A stretch of 64,000 nucleotides of DNA from Paroedura picta (taxonomy: Eukaryota > Chordata > Lepidosauria > Squamata > Gekkonidae), in the NCBI RefSeq assembly GCF_049243985.1, contig NC_135369.1, positions 25,838,765 to 25,902,764 of the forward strand, given 5' to 3'. Both the position numbers and the translations under genes were made by a program. The notes below the pieces were generated by a model. That model searched no databases and was not told the origin of the DNA. It saw nothing but the letters and a program-made list of their open reading frames with translations. The first letter of the stretch is position 1. Every line of letters starts with the position of its first letter. Shown here one piece after another: positions 22,101 through 32,428 of this stretch.

Positions 22101-25100
22101 CTGGATGTGAGAGCAGAAGAGGTGGTTAAGAAATTTAATATCTTGATGGTTAGTTCCAAAGTGTGCTTATTTCGGGATTGGTAGTAACCCCAGGCTAATT
22201 AGCCTGGAATAAGAGAAAGCAATCTTGAAAACCTGTTCAGCAGCAGGGCCAGGAGAACAGTTAATAGCCTCATCACCAACACAGGCGTCTCCGCACAACA
22301 GTATTTCTGATTATGTTTATTCACTGGAACCGGCTAGTGAAGAACATAAGAAGAGCCCTGCTGGATCAGGCCAGTGATCCATCAAGACCAGCATCCTGTC
22401 TCACCTAATGGCCGACCAGTTCCTCTGGAGGGCCAACAACAGGGCAGAGAGGCCGAGGCCTTCCCCTGAGGTTGTCTCCTGGCTCAGATACTTGAACAGG
22501 GGACTGCTGCTGTATATTTCTATACATTATTTTTGCTCTTTCATGTATTGCGTTATGACTTTTGGTTTCAGTCTTCCCCCCTACCAATCACTTTGATTCG
22601 CAGCTGACCGTTCCGTTTGTCCCAATATGAGACCAGCTCAAAAATACGAATAAACAATAGAAAGTGCAACAATCGATACCAAGATGGACGAAAGACACGT
22701 CGTGTATATGTGCCACTACAATCTAACATTCCGAATTTCACACAGGGCGGGGGGGGGAGGTCAGTTATCTGAAGACTTAACCACCTGCTTTCATTCTGCA
22801 CCTGCCATTATACAATTTTTTTTTGCTACGCTATTGGTACTCTGTTTCGAGAATTCGGAAAGGAGGAAGGAAGGGATGAGCTGGGTTGTCTGGCCAATGC
22901 CTGCCTCTGCGTAGCGGCCCCCCCACCAAATACAAACCAGGGCAGACGCTGCTTAGCTTCTGAGCTCTGGTGAGATTGGCCTAGCCAGGGCCACAGCTGT
23001 TGAAGAGAATAAATACAATAGTCTCCAAAAGAACTCTAGAAGGCTGACCCAAGACAAGCCTAAGACACAAGGCAGCCTCTACGGACGATGTGGTCTCCAC
23101 AAAATGTACTACCCCTGGGACTAAGAAGCTAGTCCTCATGACTGGAACTCTGCTGGAATCATTGTGACGTTCCCCCCAACGTAGCCCTCTGATGCTCTGC
23201 CTTCAAGCACCGCCGCCACCAGCACCACCACCTCCCAAAGCCAACTTCAACAACGAGTAAACAGCTCAGAACCGGTTAACCGGGATGTTATTGGAAAGTC
23301 CAGCCCAGCCCAGCCCAGAGAGTTAATTAAGTGTTTCCGGCCCGGCGCCACAACTCCAGCTCCTGTCACCTGCCTCAGGGAGGTGGAATGGGAGGGGGGG
23401 GGCATGTTGCAATCACCCTCAAACCAATCCAAGGAGCCTCACGCAGAATTCTCGTTCTCCCTGGCTCCATTGCAAACAGCAAGGACACCTCAGCGCTAGA
23501 CAGAGCCCAAGAGGGATTCCTGAGCATCATGAAACTGGAAGCGGAGTCAGGCCCTTTCCGACCGCTCACTGCAAGGCTGCTGGTTCGGGCCTGAGCACGG
23601 GCGAGCAAAAAAGCTGCCAATCGACAACAGGCAGTCGTGAAAGAAAATCAGAGGAACGAAGCCCGCAAAGCCCACTTGGGTCAAATTAGAAATGCATCCC
23701 TGAGTGTCAGAAGGCCTCCCTTGCACGGAAGCGGTGTTATCTTTCATACTGATTTGTATCAAAGAGCCTGAAGAAAATTGGCAAATAATTTGAAGCCTGT
23801 CAAACGTGTTGTCATTCTAAAAAAAAAAAAAAAAAAGCATCAACAATGAAAAAGATTAAAAGGAATACAAACTATTTTATGAAGCACTGCAGTTTGGAAG
23901 GAGAGGTCCCTGCAGGAATAGTCTCTCCCCACCCCCACCCTCTTCCCAGATTTGCCATCAGTTCCACTTGTGCACCAGCTGATGATTTCATAACCCAGTA
24001 AGTTGAATGCTGGTGACTTCTGGCTTCGAACTCATGACTGCTGTGCTGCCTGCCTGGAGATACATGCCACCCTCCTGGTTCAAGGCACAGCTTTGAATGC
24101 TTTCTAAGAAATGTTGAAGCAGGATCTCAGCACCGAGGATGCTAAGAACTCAGCTTCAGCTCTTGTCCTGGCCCAGAGAGAGAAAGCCTCTGGCTGAATG
24201 CAGAATTCCTCTTCCAACCTGGTGTAGTGGTTAGGAGTGCAGACCGCTAATCTGGCGGGCTGGGGATTCCGCGCTCCCCTACGTGCAGCCAGCTGGGTGG
24301 CCTTGGGCTCGCCACGGCACTGATAAAGCTGTTCTGACTGAGTAGTAATATCAGGGCTTTCTCAGGCTCACCTACCTCACAGGGAGCCTGTTGTGGGGAG
24401 AGGAAAGGGAAAGCTATTATAGGCCACTTTGAGACTCCTGGTAGAGAAAAGTGGCATATAAAAACCAACTCTTCTTCTTCCATGATCACCAGTCCGTCCC
24501 CCCCAAGTGGGGTTTACTTCATATGAGTCAGCCATTCACTTGTAGGGAAGAAAGATCAATTCAAGAAGGTGTCAAAGGCACCCCCTTTCACCTGCCCAGC
24601 ATTTTGTTTGTGGCATGCTAGCATAATTGGCAGCCATCCAGAGAGTGGGACAGAAGCCTAGTTCGCACATGCAGGTGGTCAAGTGGATGTCTGAGGATTC
24701 CCAGCTTTCATGGGAAAGCCTTCCTAGCATTAAGAAAGCAGGACCTCAGGGAATAGAACCTCTATCCCTACCTCTGCTGGTTTCCTGCTTGAGGGGAACT
24801 CTTAACATAAGGGAGCCTTCCAGCTGCAGTCTGAAGTGGCACAAGCACCTGGACCATCTCTTCCCCATCCCTTGCTGTTGCAGGTGTGAACCAGGCCACC
24901 AACTTCAGGAGTGATGGGAAGTGATGCTGGAGAAAACACCAGGCTAACAATCGGCATATCAATTTCCTGAGGGGGAGGGGAGGCAAATGGAGCAGCCTGT
25001 GCCCCACTTGGGAGCTCAGGAGAAAGGATAGAAGGCTAAAAGGAAAAGAAGTGAAGGCCTGTGAGGACTAGGAGGAGAATCAACGCCATGGGACACACGG

Positions 25101-27264
25101 ACTCCGGAAAACCAGGCACTTCTCAGTGTAGCAGTCCAGCCACCGGAGCCAAACCCCTCTGCTCGTTCTGCCTGGAGGATAGCCACCCATTTCCCTTTCT
25201 TTAGCTATGCCTCAGTTTCCCCACATGCACTTCCCTGCCCAGCTCGAAATTAAAAGGTCTGCTATTTCAATACTGGTCGGCAGCAAAGGGAGAGGGCCCC
25301 CATCGTTCCCTCCCCAGGTCAGCAGATTGGAATCTGTGGCGGAAAACAGCGCCAGGCTTCCAGCGTGATTAATTAGAAGCTAATTACAGACTCCCCAGAT
25401 CAACCTTACGATGCTTGCCAAGTAAGCTAAGTAAGACGGGGAACTTTACAAGCTGGGCGCAAAGCGTCGTCCTCGTCTCCTTGGGCTGTCTCAGGGCTGG
25501 CCTGCAGAGCTTGGTGCTGCAAGAACCATGGCAGCTCCACTGAACCCCCAGCAGTCCACCTCCAAGTGCCCATGGCTGGGGGTCAGGTGAGGGCAGCAGC
25601 CTTCCCAGAAACAACAGACAGGCTGCGGGGAGAAACAGGATGCTGGTCTAGATGACCCTCTGGTCTGATTCAGCATGCCTCCTATGATGTTCAGAGAAGA
25701 AAAAGATTTCTAAGCCCGGTTCCTTGGAGCAAAGGATGAAAGTTGCAAACTTCCACACTCAGATCTGGATGGGGACCCAGTGTCAGGATCCTTGGTTTGG
25801 CTCCGTCTTGCCTCTTTGGGGTGCAGTGCCTAGAGGTGGGACAAGGGCCTGCCTGGCCCCTTGTCTCCCAGTGGCTAGATGGGAAATGGTGCCTTTTGGT
25901 TACAGCTTAGGGCTGCCGGGTCCCCCCTGGTCACTGGTGTATGTGAGGGGACTTCCAGCTGCAGGTTGGGAAACTCCTGGAGATTTGGGGGTGAAGGCTG
26001 GGGAGGACAGGGAACTCAGGGGGGGGGGGTCAATGCCAGGGTCCACCCTCCAAAGCAGACCTTTTCTCCAGAGGAACAGATCTCTGTCATCTGGAGGCGA
26101 GCTGTAATTCTGAGAGTCCCAAGGTCCCACCTGGAGGCCAGCATCCCAATTACAGCTAGAAGGCAGGAGGTGGAGCCCCTGCTTTAGGAATAGCAGCTTG
26201 AACAAGGGGACCTCACCTGGAGCCCCTCTGCTCAAAGCAAGACACAGCCATTAAGGATGAGGAGTGAAGGTCCAAGAACAAGGTCACACACCAGTCAAAC
26301 CTTTCCCCAGCAACAGATTCAGCACCCCCATCGCTCTGAGCGTCCGTGGTATTTCTGCCTCCGTGCAGGTATGAAAAAGGCAAAATCCGCAGCAGGGATT
26401 AAGTGTTTCTGTCCATCTTGACATCGGCACAAGACAACTCCCCTCCCCACCCCGGGCTTAGCACTGCTGAGTAACCATCCCCAGTTCCTTGGCCATCCTT
26501 AGCGGAGATTTAAGGCCCCGTTTCTGCCTGAGAACACAGTTAGGATTGCGCTGCGCGCCTGGCAAAAGCCGCCGCACCTGAACGCTTCCCCGCTGGGGCC
26601 ACTTGGGTTGCGCGCCCTCCAATCAGCAACCATGCCGGCACAGAAAGCCCTGCGCGCCCCCTCCCTCCGCCGATTTTCCAACCAATCCCCCAAACTGCCG
26701 GGAGATTAAACATTACATGCCGGAGGGGGGGCATGGAGTGGCGAGCTGAAGTTGCGCGCAAGGGCCCCTTCCCGGCATTCTTGGGGGAACAATGGGCCTC
26801 CCGCCCTGGCCAGGCAGGCGAAGCGTGCAGGTGTGATTAGCAACCAGTTAATGGACGGCGGGGGAGGTCGCGCTCTGCCCGCAGGGGAGATTCCGCCGAG
26901 ACCTGGGCGCCTCGCCCCCTCCCTCCCTTCCCTCCAGGAAATAAGCGGGGCACCTTCAGGACTACCTGACCCAGGAAGCCCGAGGGACCGCTGCCCGCGC
27001 CGCTTCCCTCCTCCTCGGAGGGCCGTTATGCCTCACCGGGTCCTCTCCACCCCCACGCCTTGAGAAGGAACCCAAAGCGCTCCGATTCGGAGTGGGCGAG
27101 CGACAAGCGGGCTTCCCGTACAGTTCTAACGCCCTCTGCCCCCTCCCCGGGCCGGCCGCCTCACCTGGGACGTAGATCTCGCCTCTTTCTTCATCGGGAA
27201 GTTCGCTCCAGTTCCTCTTGCCGGTGGAAACGCACGCCTTTTTCACTAGGAAAGCGCGGGGCAT
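18817..27264 (-). CDS. OVOL1: OVOL1, ovo-like zinc-finger repressor (four coding exons)
   Basis: Nuclear C2H2 zinc-finger transcription factor that represses target and self promoters and drives epithelial differentiation (family knowledge). Coding exons are 27264-27165, 22019-21829, 20489-20303 and 19121-18817. All junctions are GT-AG and the phases agree (1, 0, 1), giving 260 residues against about 267 in human. Residues 1-9 are the SNAG-like repressor motif MPRAFLVKK, followed by RNWSELPDEERGEIYVP. Four fingers follow: Cys110-His130, Cys138-His158, Cys166-His187, Cys205-His226. The last sits after the family signature YAYKERRAKLYVCEDCG. OVOL1 is preferred over OVOL2 and OVOL3 because of MPRAFLVKK, ELPDEERGEIYVP and the C-terminal HPDSPLLRK. 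All zinc ligands are present and nothing suggests decay. Confidence 0.97.
19122..20302 (-). other. OVOL1 intron 3
   Basis: 1,181 bp. It contains two related dispersed-repeat fragments (about 19315-19480 and 19840-20045) sharing GATGACATCACTTCT and TTCTTAGAGCTACTG. No other feature was recognised. Confidence 0.7.
20303..20489 (-). CDS. OVOL1: OVOL1 coding exon 3 (zinc fingers 1 and 2)
   Basis: The acceptor TTTTTCTGCAG precedes 20489 and the donor CATACAG|GTGAGC follows 20303. It encodes CPVCQKGFSYQRMLNRHLKC-H and CSYCNKGFNDTFDLKRHVRT-H, the most conserved part of Ovo-like proteins. Confidence 0.97.
20612..20916 (+). mobile_element. hAT-C element in OVOL1 intron 2
   Basis: It runs from TTTTTACTGTTGAGAAGCCC through CTGAAACATTCTTCGAGAAT and AATTAATTAACTCCCACCC to TGGTTGGGAAAGCCTG. 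It matches the element at 13921-14265 along its length. Inserted antisense to OVOL1. Confidence 0.85.
21062..21362 (+). mobile_element. tRNA-derived SINE-G, split by a MITE
   Basis: tRNA-like head at 21068-21130: GGCTCAGTGGCAGAACATCT (A box) and GGTCCCCAGTTCAATCCC (B box). The body continues to ATATAAGG at 21244, is interrupted by a palindromic hAT MITE, and resumes at 21341 (ATATAAGGCAGCTTTCTGTG). It lies in OVOL1 intron 2. Confidence 0.88.
21245..21340. mobile_element. Palindromic hAT MITE inside SINE-G
   Basis: 96 bp, starting CAGGGGGAGTCAACCTGTGG and ending CCACAGGTTGACTACCCCTG. Exact 8-bp target duplication ATATAAGG at 21237-21244 and 21341-21348. The central stem is shortened relative to other copies. 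Confidence 0.95.
21829..22019 (-). CDS. OVOL1: OVOL1 coding exon 2
   Basis: The acceptor TTCCCCTTTAG precedes 22019 and the donor ATCAAG|GTAAGG follows 21829. It encodes the proline/serine-rich linker: SLGGYALW, then EPSVAEPPSYSMPLDMTIRD, then GFLCPKIK. This part is variable in the family, but the EPSVAEPPS and the DM-IRDS-Y blocks match OVOL1. Confidence 0.94.
22335..22480 (-). mobile_element. CR1-type LINE 3' end
   Basis: The minus strand ends in a run like GGCCTGATCCAGCAGGGCTC, then TTCTTATGTTC. This 3' end is shared with the copies at 25625-25690, 40790-40935 and 45420-45740. Confidence 0.7.
22890..22995 (-). mobile_element. 5S rRNA-derived SINE fragment
   Basis: ACCAGGGCAGACGCTGCTTA, then GCTTCTGAGCTCTGGTGAGA, then TTGGCCTAGCC matches the complement of 5S rRNA (the AAGCTAAGCAGGGTCGGG region). 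The part CAATGCCTGCCTCTGCGTAG is the family body. It lies in OVOL1 intron 1. Confidence 0.75.
24216..24481 (+). mobile_element. tRNA-derived SINE-A, full length
   Basis: Complete from the head (GTGTAGTGGTTAGGAGTGCA) to the tail (CCAACTCTTCTTCTTCC). It lies in OVOL1 intron 1, antisense to the gene. Confidence 0.92.
25366..25390. promoter_or_regulatory. Paired TAATTA sites in OVOL1 intron 1
   Basis: Two perfect homeodomain-type TAATTA cores (25370-25375 and 25381-25386) lie 11 bp apart, about one helical turn, in a stretch without repeats. They could be an enhancer element, but AT-rich hexamers also arise by chance. Confidence 0.25.
25622..25692 (+). mobile_element. CR1-type LINE 3' end fragment
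   Basis: AACAGGATGCTGGTCTAGAT, then CTGATTCAGCA, then CTATGATGTTC: a short CR1-type terminal fragment. Confidence 0.6.
25950..26145 (+). repeat. Repeat B in OVOL1 intron 1
   Basis: GGTTGGGAAACTCCTGGAGA, then GGGTCCACCCTCCAAAGCAG, then CCCACCTGGAGGCCAGCATC. The left terminus is replaced by unrelated sequence. Confidence 0.75.
27023..27028 (+). promoter_or_regulatory. CCGTTA, Ovo-type binding core
   Basis: CCGTTA is the core reported for Ovo/OVOL proteins. It lies 136 bp inside intron 1, in the promoter CpG island. Sequence match only. Confidence 0.3.
27165..27264 (-). CDS. OVOL1: OVOL1 coding exon 1
   Basis: Starts at the ATG at 27264-27262. An in-frame upstream ATG at 27303 exists, but the family starts at MPRAFLVKK, so the internal one was chosen. 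It encodes 33 residues plus one base. The donor is CCCAG|GTGAGG at 27165/27164. Confidence 0.96.
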
Positions 27265-27868
27265 CTTCACTGCGCGGAGCTTGCCAGTCCTCCCCGTCTC
27301 CAAAACAAAAAACCCTCACAAAAAGCCCCCCGATCCGTTTCTTCCTCGGCGCCCTTCCTCCCCCGGCGCGGCTTTAAAAGCAACCCCTAAGCGAATGGCC
27401 GGAGTTTGCTCGCCAATCAAAGGCGTTCGGCGGCTGGAACGTTGAGATCAAAGTGGGAAGCGGCCGGCGTTCGGCGGCTCCAGCGCCAGCCCCGCGGCGG
27501 TCCCGAAGCGCTCCGCTTCGCCCTCACCCGGAGCCGTTGGCGCTCGGGGCTTCAAACCGCGGATCAAGGTACAAGAGGGCAAGGTGGGAGGGAGGCGGAG
27601 GTAAGCGAGTTGGAGTCCCGGTGCGCCGCTCGCCTGCCTCTCTCTCGCTCCTTTCCTTCCTTCCTGGCCGGCTCCCTTTTTTGGCGTTCCCCTCCGTTGC
27701 ACTCTCGTGGGGGAGAGGCGCTTTCTCTTAGAGCTCACGATCCGGAGAGACGAGTCAGTTGCCGCCGCACGAGGAGGAGGCAAGAAGCGTTGGCCCTAAT
27801 TAGATCAGATGTTTGGGGAGGAGGTGGAAGAAGGGGGGTGTGGTGGGGATGGCGCATGCGTTTGGAAA

Positions 27869-27874
27869 TAACGG
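27869..27874 (-). promoter_or_regulatory. CCGTTA, Ovo-type binding core upstream of OVOL1
   Basis: TAACGG on the plus strand, that is CCGTTA in OVOL1 sense, about 605 bp upstream of the ATG. An NRF1-like GCGCATGCG lies beside it at 27852-27860. Sequence match only. The hexamer also occurs far from the gene (for example 30420-30425). Confidence 0.3.
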
Positions 27875-28610
27875 TGTCTTACCCTCTCTCTCTTTTTAAA
27901 CTGGTGTGTTACCTGGTTGCCAAACCGGTTTGCGAGGGTAAGGAGGAGGAGACCATGTTTCTGACACCCACGGTTTCTGCCTGGGCTTTTTTGGTGTTAT
28001 TGTTTTTGCGGCCCCTTTTCTTTCGCGGGTGGGAAGCGTAAAATTCGTTTTTAAAGCCCTCGACAGGTAACAGTAAAGCAGAGGAGAACGATGTTAACAT
28101 CACGGACCAGTGGGGGAGGGGTCGGCCCGAAGTTCTGCAAGAGATACAAATTAAATAACAAAAGAAACAGGAAGGAAAAAGCACCCACTGCCCTCCCCCC
28201 CCCCAAAAAAACCCTCCTTCCATCTTTGATCTTTGAGAGCAAATCGCTAATTACTCCCCCCCTCCTGTAGTAGAACTCCGAACCACGCCCACGTGGAGCG
28301 GCCAACTACATGGGATCCGAAAACGGTTTCCTGGGCCTCGGCCTCCCCCCCCCCTTTAGCTCGGCCTCCTCCCAGCTTTCACCTGGTGGCGGGTAAATTT
28401 TCCCTGCCTGCCCCCCACCATCCCTTGCCGCCTCTGTTATCCGACGTATGGCTTTTGGCTAGCCGCCCTTAAAAGATAGCAGCTGAACCGCTTGTGTTTA
28501 CTTAGAGTCTTAGTCCTGGGGGCTTCCTTTTTTAACCAATTGTAGAGAGTACCTTTTGACCAGCAACAGGATTACTTTGACCCAATGCTGGCTTGTATTT
28601 TGAGAGTCAG
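27875..28610. other. OVOL1 upstream flank, no repeat recognised
   Basis: Unique-looking sequence with C-runs at 28193-28204 and 28346-28356. It could hold upstream control elements. No exon recognised. Confidence 0.4.
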
Positions 28611-28611
28611 C

Positions 28612-28848
28612 CAGTTTGGGGGTAGTGGTTGAGAGGGGCGGCCTCTAAGAGAACCAGGTTGGATTCTTCCTCCTCCACATGCAGCCAAGTGGGTGACCTT
28701 GGTCTGTTACAGTTCTCTCAGAGCTCTCTCAGCCTCATCTGTCTCACAGGGTGTCCATTGTGGGGAGAGGAAGGGAAAGCGACTGTAAGCCACTTGGAGA
28801 CAATTTAGGGGAGAGAAAATAAGGGTACCAATAACCAGCTCTTCTTTG
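28612..28848 (+). mobile_element. SINE-A, diverged full-length copy
   Basis: GGTAGTGGTTGAGAGGGGCG, then AAGTGGGTGACCTTGG, then CACAGGGTGTCCATTGTGGG, then CCAGCTCTTCTTTG. Older than the copies at 24216 and 57488. Confidence 0.8.
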
Positions 28849-28943
28849 ATTTTTTTTTTTTTTAGATGCCAGGTCTCATATATGAAGTTGGGTCAATTTC
28901 CACCCATGGCCCCCTCCCCTGCACATAGCCACTAGGCTGTTCC

Positions 28944-29130
28944 TAAAGTTACCAGTTCCAGGTTGGGAAATTCCAGGAGTGGAGACTTGGGAGCTAAGGT
29001 TTAGGGAGGGGCGTAATCTCTGGGGGTAAAATGCTATAGAGCCCACCCTGCAAAGCAGCCATCTTCTCCCAAGGAGATTAGCTGTAATTCTGGATGATTT
29101 CCAGCCCCCACCAGCATGTTGGCAAGCCTC
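28944..29130 (+). repeat. Repeat B
   Basis: GTTACCAGTTCCAGGTTGGG, then GAGCCCACCCTGCAAAGCAG, then CATGTTGGCAAGCC. Confidence 0.75.
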
Positions 29131-29515
29131 ACTATTCTGGAGGGTCCCCGAACTTGCAGGAACAGCATCTTGAAGGACTCCAAAGGCTGTAGCAGAAGAA
29201 AGGGGTCTCTGCTTCCCCCTCCTGAGAATAGGGCACTATTTTTCTCAGTGGTGTAGCTGGCCATCTTGACCACAATCCTGTAGAGTGGGCCAGCATTATT
29301 ATGCCTAGGATGCCAAACAGTGAGAAGCTGTGGCTTGCTTAACCTATGCCCCCCCCCCCCTTGAGTTCAAAGCAGTGGTGCGATGGATTGGGGGATACTC
29401 TGCTTTTATTTTTCCTGGCATTTCCAAATGTGCACACTTTGGTTGTTGATTTCCTGGTCTCGTAAAAAGGTGCTGGTGCACAGTGCCAAGGGAATACTGG
29501 TACTCCTTTGAAACA
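29131..29515. other. No recognised feature
   Basis: Contains a C-run (29348-29360). Nothing else recognised. Confidence 0.4.
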
Positions 29516-29765
29516 TGGTGTTGGAGGAGACTTTAACAGATACTGTGGATGACACAAAAGACAAATCAGAGGGTTCCAGACCAAATCAAGCCTGACCTCT
29601 CCCTAAAAAGCTAAAATGGCTAAAGTTTCACCAAAGCTGTTGTCGTTTGGCCACAAGAGCTACTGGAAAAAGCATTGATGGTAGGGAAAGTTGAAGGCAG
29701 CAGGAAAAGAAGACCCAGCGGGAAATGGACTGAACCAATATATGAAGCCATGGGCCTGGGTTAAA
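29516..29765 (+). mobile_element. RTE-BovB LINE 3' coding fragment, decayed
   Basis: Parallel to the copies at 40130 and 34050: GTTGGAGGAGACTTTAACAG, then GGGTTCCAGACCAAATCAAG, then TGGCCACAAGAGCTACTGG, then AGGCAGCAGGAAAAGAAGAC. These decode to a degraded FGH-RR-SLEKT-type BovB C-terminus. Confidence 0.7.
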
Positions 29766-30658
29766 AGGGCTGATAACGATAGGCCAGTGATTCATAAAGT
29801 CGCCATACATCGGAGGCAGTTTTGCAGCACTTAACACACGCCCATTCACAACGGCTGTGTTTGCAAAAGGGCCCGGTTTTTTCAGTGTTAAAACAAGCCT
29901 TGAGCAGACATAATGTGAGATCCTTTGTAAAATTGTTGGGACCCCAATCCTTACCCTCCCCCTCCCCCTCTTAAGGGATCTAAACCTGTGAGCCCTGCTG
30001 AACAAATGAAAAATGCCTGAGATCTGGCAACACCTTTTTCTCAACATTTCCTAAACAAGAGGAATGGATGGCAGAGGTGGGGGGGAGGGAGGGCAGGGGG
30101 GCATTACTTCATTCTTCCCCCTCCTCCCCCCTCTCCCTACCTGGAATGAGAACCTTTGCAAATACAGAGAACAAAGCAGAAGCAAACAGCAAACAATGGG
30201 GTCTGGGGGGAGGAGCGGGCAAGGAGTTCAGAGGCACTGACCCCAAAGCAGCAGCGGCAGCCTAAGAGTGGGGTGGGGGGTAAAGTCTGGACCCCCTGGG
30301 TAGTCTAGCGGATCAGTGTGGCCCCAGGTGGAAAGAAAACTCTTCACTGTGGCCCAACTCCGCAAAGCCTGTTCCCCACCATGTAGGAGCTGTGGCCCCA
30401 GCCAGATGTGAAATAAGATTAACGGTACCGGAGGGCACCAGGGGCCGAACTAAGCTGAATTTTGAGTTCACACCAGTGGATTGGCTGGAGAACAGCACTC
30501 GTCTGAGGAAAGGATTCCTTAAAACAGAATTCCAAGGCGGCTGAGAACAAGGAGATAAAAATACAATAAAAGCCATTGACATTACCCGTGATGCAATAAA
30601 ACAGATAAATATAAACCATGAATAAAAACAGCAGCACAGTAATAGCAACAAGAATGTT
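29766..30658. other. No recognised gene or repeat
   Basis: Unique-looking; G-rich around 30080-30100 and 30200-30290. No supported exon. Confidence 0.4.
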
Positions 30659-30659
30659 A

Positions 30660-30683
30660 CGTGTGTGTGTGTGTGTGTGTGTG

Positions 30684-30740
<57 letters not shown>
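30660..30740 (+). repeat. (GT)n(AT)n compound microsatellite
   Basis: About 12 GT units followed by about 26 AT units. Confidence 0.97.
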
Positions 30741-30742
<2 letters not shown>

Positions 30743-30783
30743 AATCAAAGAAGAATAAATATATATATTTAAAGCCTTTAAAG

Positions 30784-30822
30784 CAGGGGTAGTCAACCTG
30801 TGGTCATCCAGATGTTCATGGA
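30784..30822. mobile_element. Palindromic hAT MITE, left end only
   Basis: CAGGGGTAGTCAACCTGTGG and ATCCAGATGTTCATGGA, cut off where a CR1 fragment begins. Confidence 0.85.
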
Positions 30823-30827
30823 ATTCT

Positions 30828-31378
30828 ATAGGCAGAAACAGAGTTGGAAATCACCCCAAAGGTAATCTAGTCTGACCCCTGCACAATGCAGGGAACTCTC
30901 AACTACCTCCCCTACCACGCCCAGGGACCCAGCTTCATACCTAGAGGAAGGCTGAAAGCTGCCAGGATCCCTGGGCCCATCTGGGCTGGAGGAAAATTCC
31001 TTCTTGACCCCAAAGTGCCGATTGGCATCACCCTGGGCATATAAGAAAGGGCCACAGGAGATGAGCACGGCTTCCTCCCTTCCTCCCCTCCCTCTCATGA
31101 TCTGCCTAAATTCCTAGTGAGTCCTGGAAATCTGCATCATTGTCTGACAGCAACTCCTTCCAGAGAAGGAGAGCCCACCACCTCCCGAGGAGGCCTGTTC
31201 CACTGAGGAGACACTCCTCTCAAGAAGTTCTTCCTAATGTTTAGCCAGAAACTCTTCTGATTTAATTTCAACCCAATGTTTCTGGCCTGACCTTCTGGAG
31301 GAACATGGGTTTTTGCATATAAATCCCATGAAAGGGCTCTACATGCAGGACTGAAGCTACAAAAGAAAAATCTCCCTC
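30828..31378 (-). mobile_element. CR1 LINE 3' region
   Basis: On the minus strand it ends in CATTGTGCAGGGGTCAGACT and a decayed CTCTG run. Further in, it encodes a FSLRKNFLS-type tract and contains TTGGGTTGAAATTAAATCAG, typical of CR1 C-terminal coding. The subfamily differs from the young copies at 5866 and 57808. Confidence 0.75.
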
Positions 31379-31449
31379 CCACGTCTAAGAATGGCGGGAT
31401 TTGATGTAGCAGGGTCCACTGCCATTGGACCCAGGGTTTCAGAAGCCTA

Positions 31450-31666
31450 GGGATGCCAGTCCCCAGGTCAAACCTGGGGATCTCCTGGAATCACAGGTAT
31501 CTCCAGTCTAAAGGGATCAGTTCCCCTGGAGAAAACGGCTTCTTTGGAGGGTGGACTCCATAGCTTTATGCAACATTGAGGTCCCTCCCTGACCCCAAAT
31601 CCCGCCCACTCCTGGCTCCACCCCCAAAGTATCCAGGTATTTCCCAACCCAGAGCTGGCAACCCCA
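31450..31666 (-). repeat. Repeat B, complete
   Basis: On the minus strand: GGGTTGCCAGCTCTGGGTTG, then GGAAATACCTGGATACTTTG, then GAGTCCACCCTCCAAAGAAG, ending near CCTGGGGACTGGCATCCC. Both ends are present. Confidence 0.85.
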
Positions 31667-32428
31667 CAGGAGCCTAGCTGTGCTACTGACTGGTTCCTTG
31701 TGTGGCTCAGAGGGGGGCTTTGCTATTACAGCTCTCCACATGGGCAGCTGCCGCTGGATTCACCTAGCCGTGGAGCTTTCATGTCTGATAGGAAGGGTGC
31801 ATAGGAGGCTAGTGTAGCTCGGGCCTGTGCAATTCCCCCTTCTCTCACAGTGCTTCCTGCAAGCAACCAAAGGCACAGCTTGCTGCTTCTGTTCCCTCTG
31901 GCATCTGGCTGGGCTGGCTGGCTTGAGTCAGCGGGCACTGCATGCCAAGAATTCTGATCTTAGTCAGTGGGCACAATGTTTGCCCGGCTCTTGTTGGCAA
32001 TCTGGGGCTTCTCTGGATGTTCTTGTGGTTTCTTCCAACACGACTGGTATCCTTGGATTCAAGGTTTAATTTCTGGAGCAAGAATTCTTGGTAGTCAGGC
32101 CTGCTAGGCAGGAGCAGTTTAAGGATCCCTGGGGCCCCTTGCATCAGAGCCAGGGCCCTAATAGAGGACAATTGCAGCAGGAGTAGCCAGACTGGGCGTG
32201 GAGGACCCCCCCCCCACACACACACACACACAGTGGAAAGTGTCCTTAAAGAGAGAAAAGAAGGAAAGGGAAAGGCATGTGCTACATGAATCAAGCGTCC
32301 CTGCTGCTGGGGACAGTCTTACTTACCTGAGATCTCTTCTTTCTCATCTGAGATATGGAAGTGTTGATGATGACATGACACTTTGCACAAGTTCTGTAGC
32401 ACACTCTATTTCTGTTAATTATATCTAA
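31667..32428. other. No gene; short (CA)n at 32208-32232
   Basis: Unique-looking sequence with one C-run/CA microsatellite. No exon recognised. Confidence 0.4.

Larger units (their letters stand above)
22020..27164 (-). other. OVOL1 intron 1
   Basis: 5,145 bp. It holds repeats (listed separately) and stretches without any recognised repeat, mainly 22480-22890, 23000-24200, 24490-25620 and 26150-26540. Its first 600 bp belongs to the promoter CpG island. Confidence 0.8.
26540..27740. promoter_or_regulatory. CpG island at the OVOL1 promoter and exon 1
   Basis: About 1.2 kb of clearly GC- and CpG-rich sequence around exon 1, in contrast to the AT-rich neighbours. In gene sense, upstream of the ATG: a TATA-like CTTTTAAAG at 27380-27372 and an inverted CCAAT box at 27413-27417, about 35 bp further up. 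This spacing would put transcription start near 27340-27350. Several large open frames on the plus strand here are composition effects. Confidence 0.75.

Noticed and set aside
27406-28041. 211-codon plus-strand frame at the OVOL1 promoter, possibly a bidirectional gene
   Set aside because: Arg-rich and compositional, spans a CpG island, has no recognised domain. Antisense transcription is possible, but a protein is not supported.
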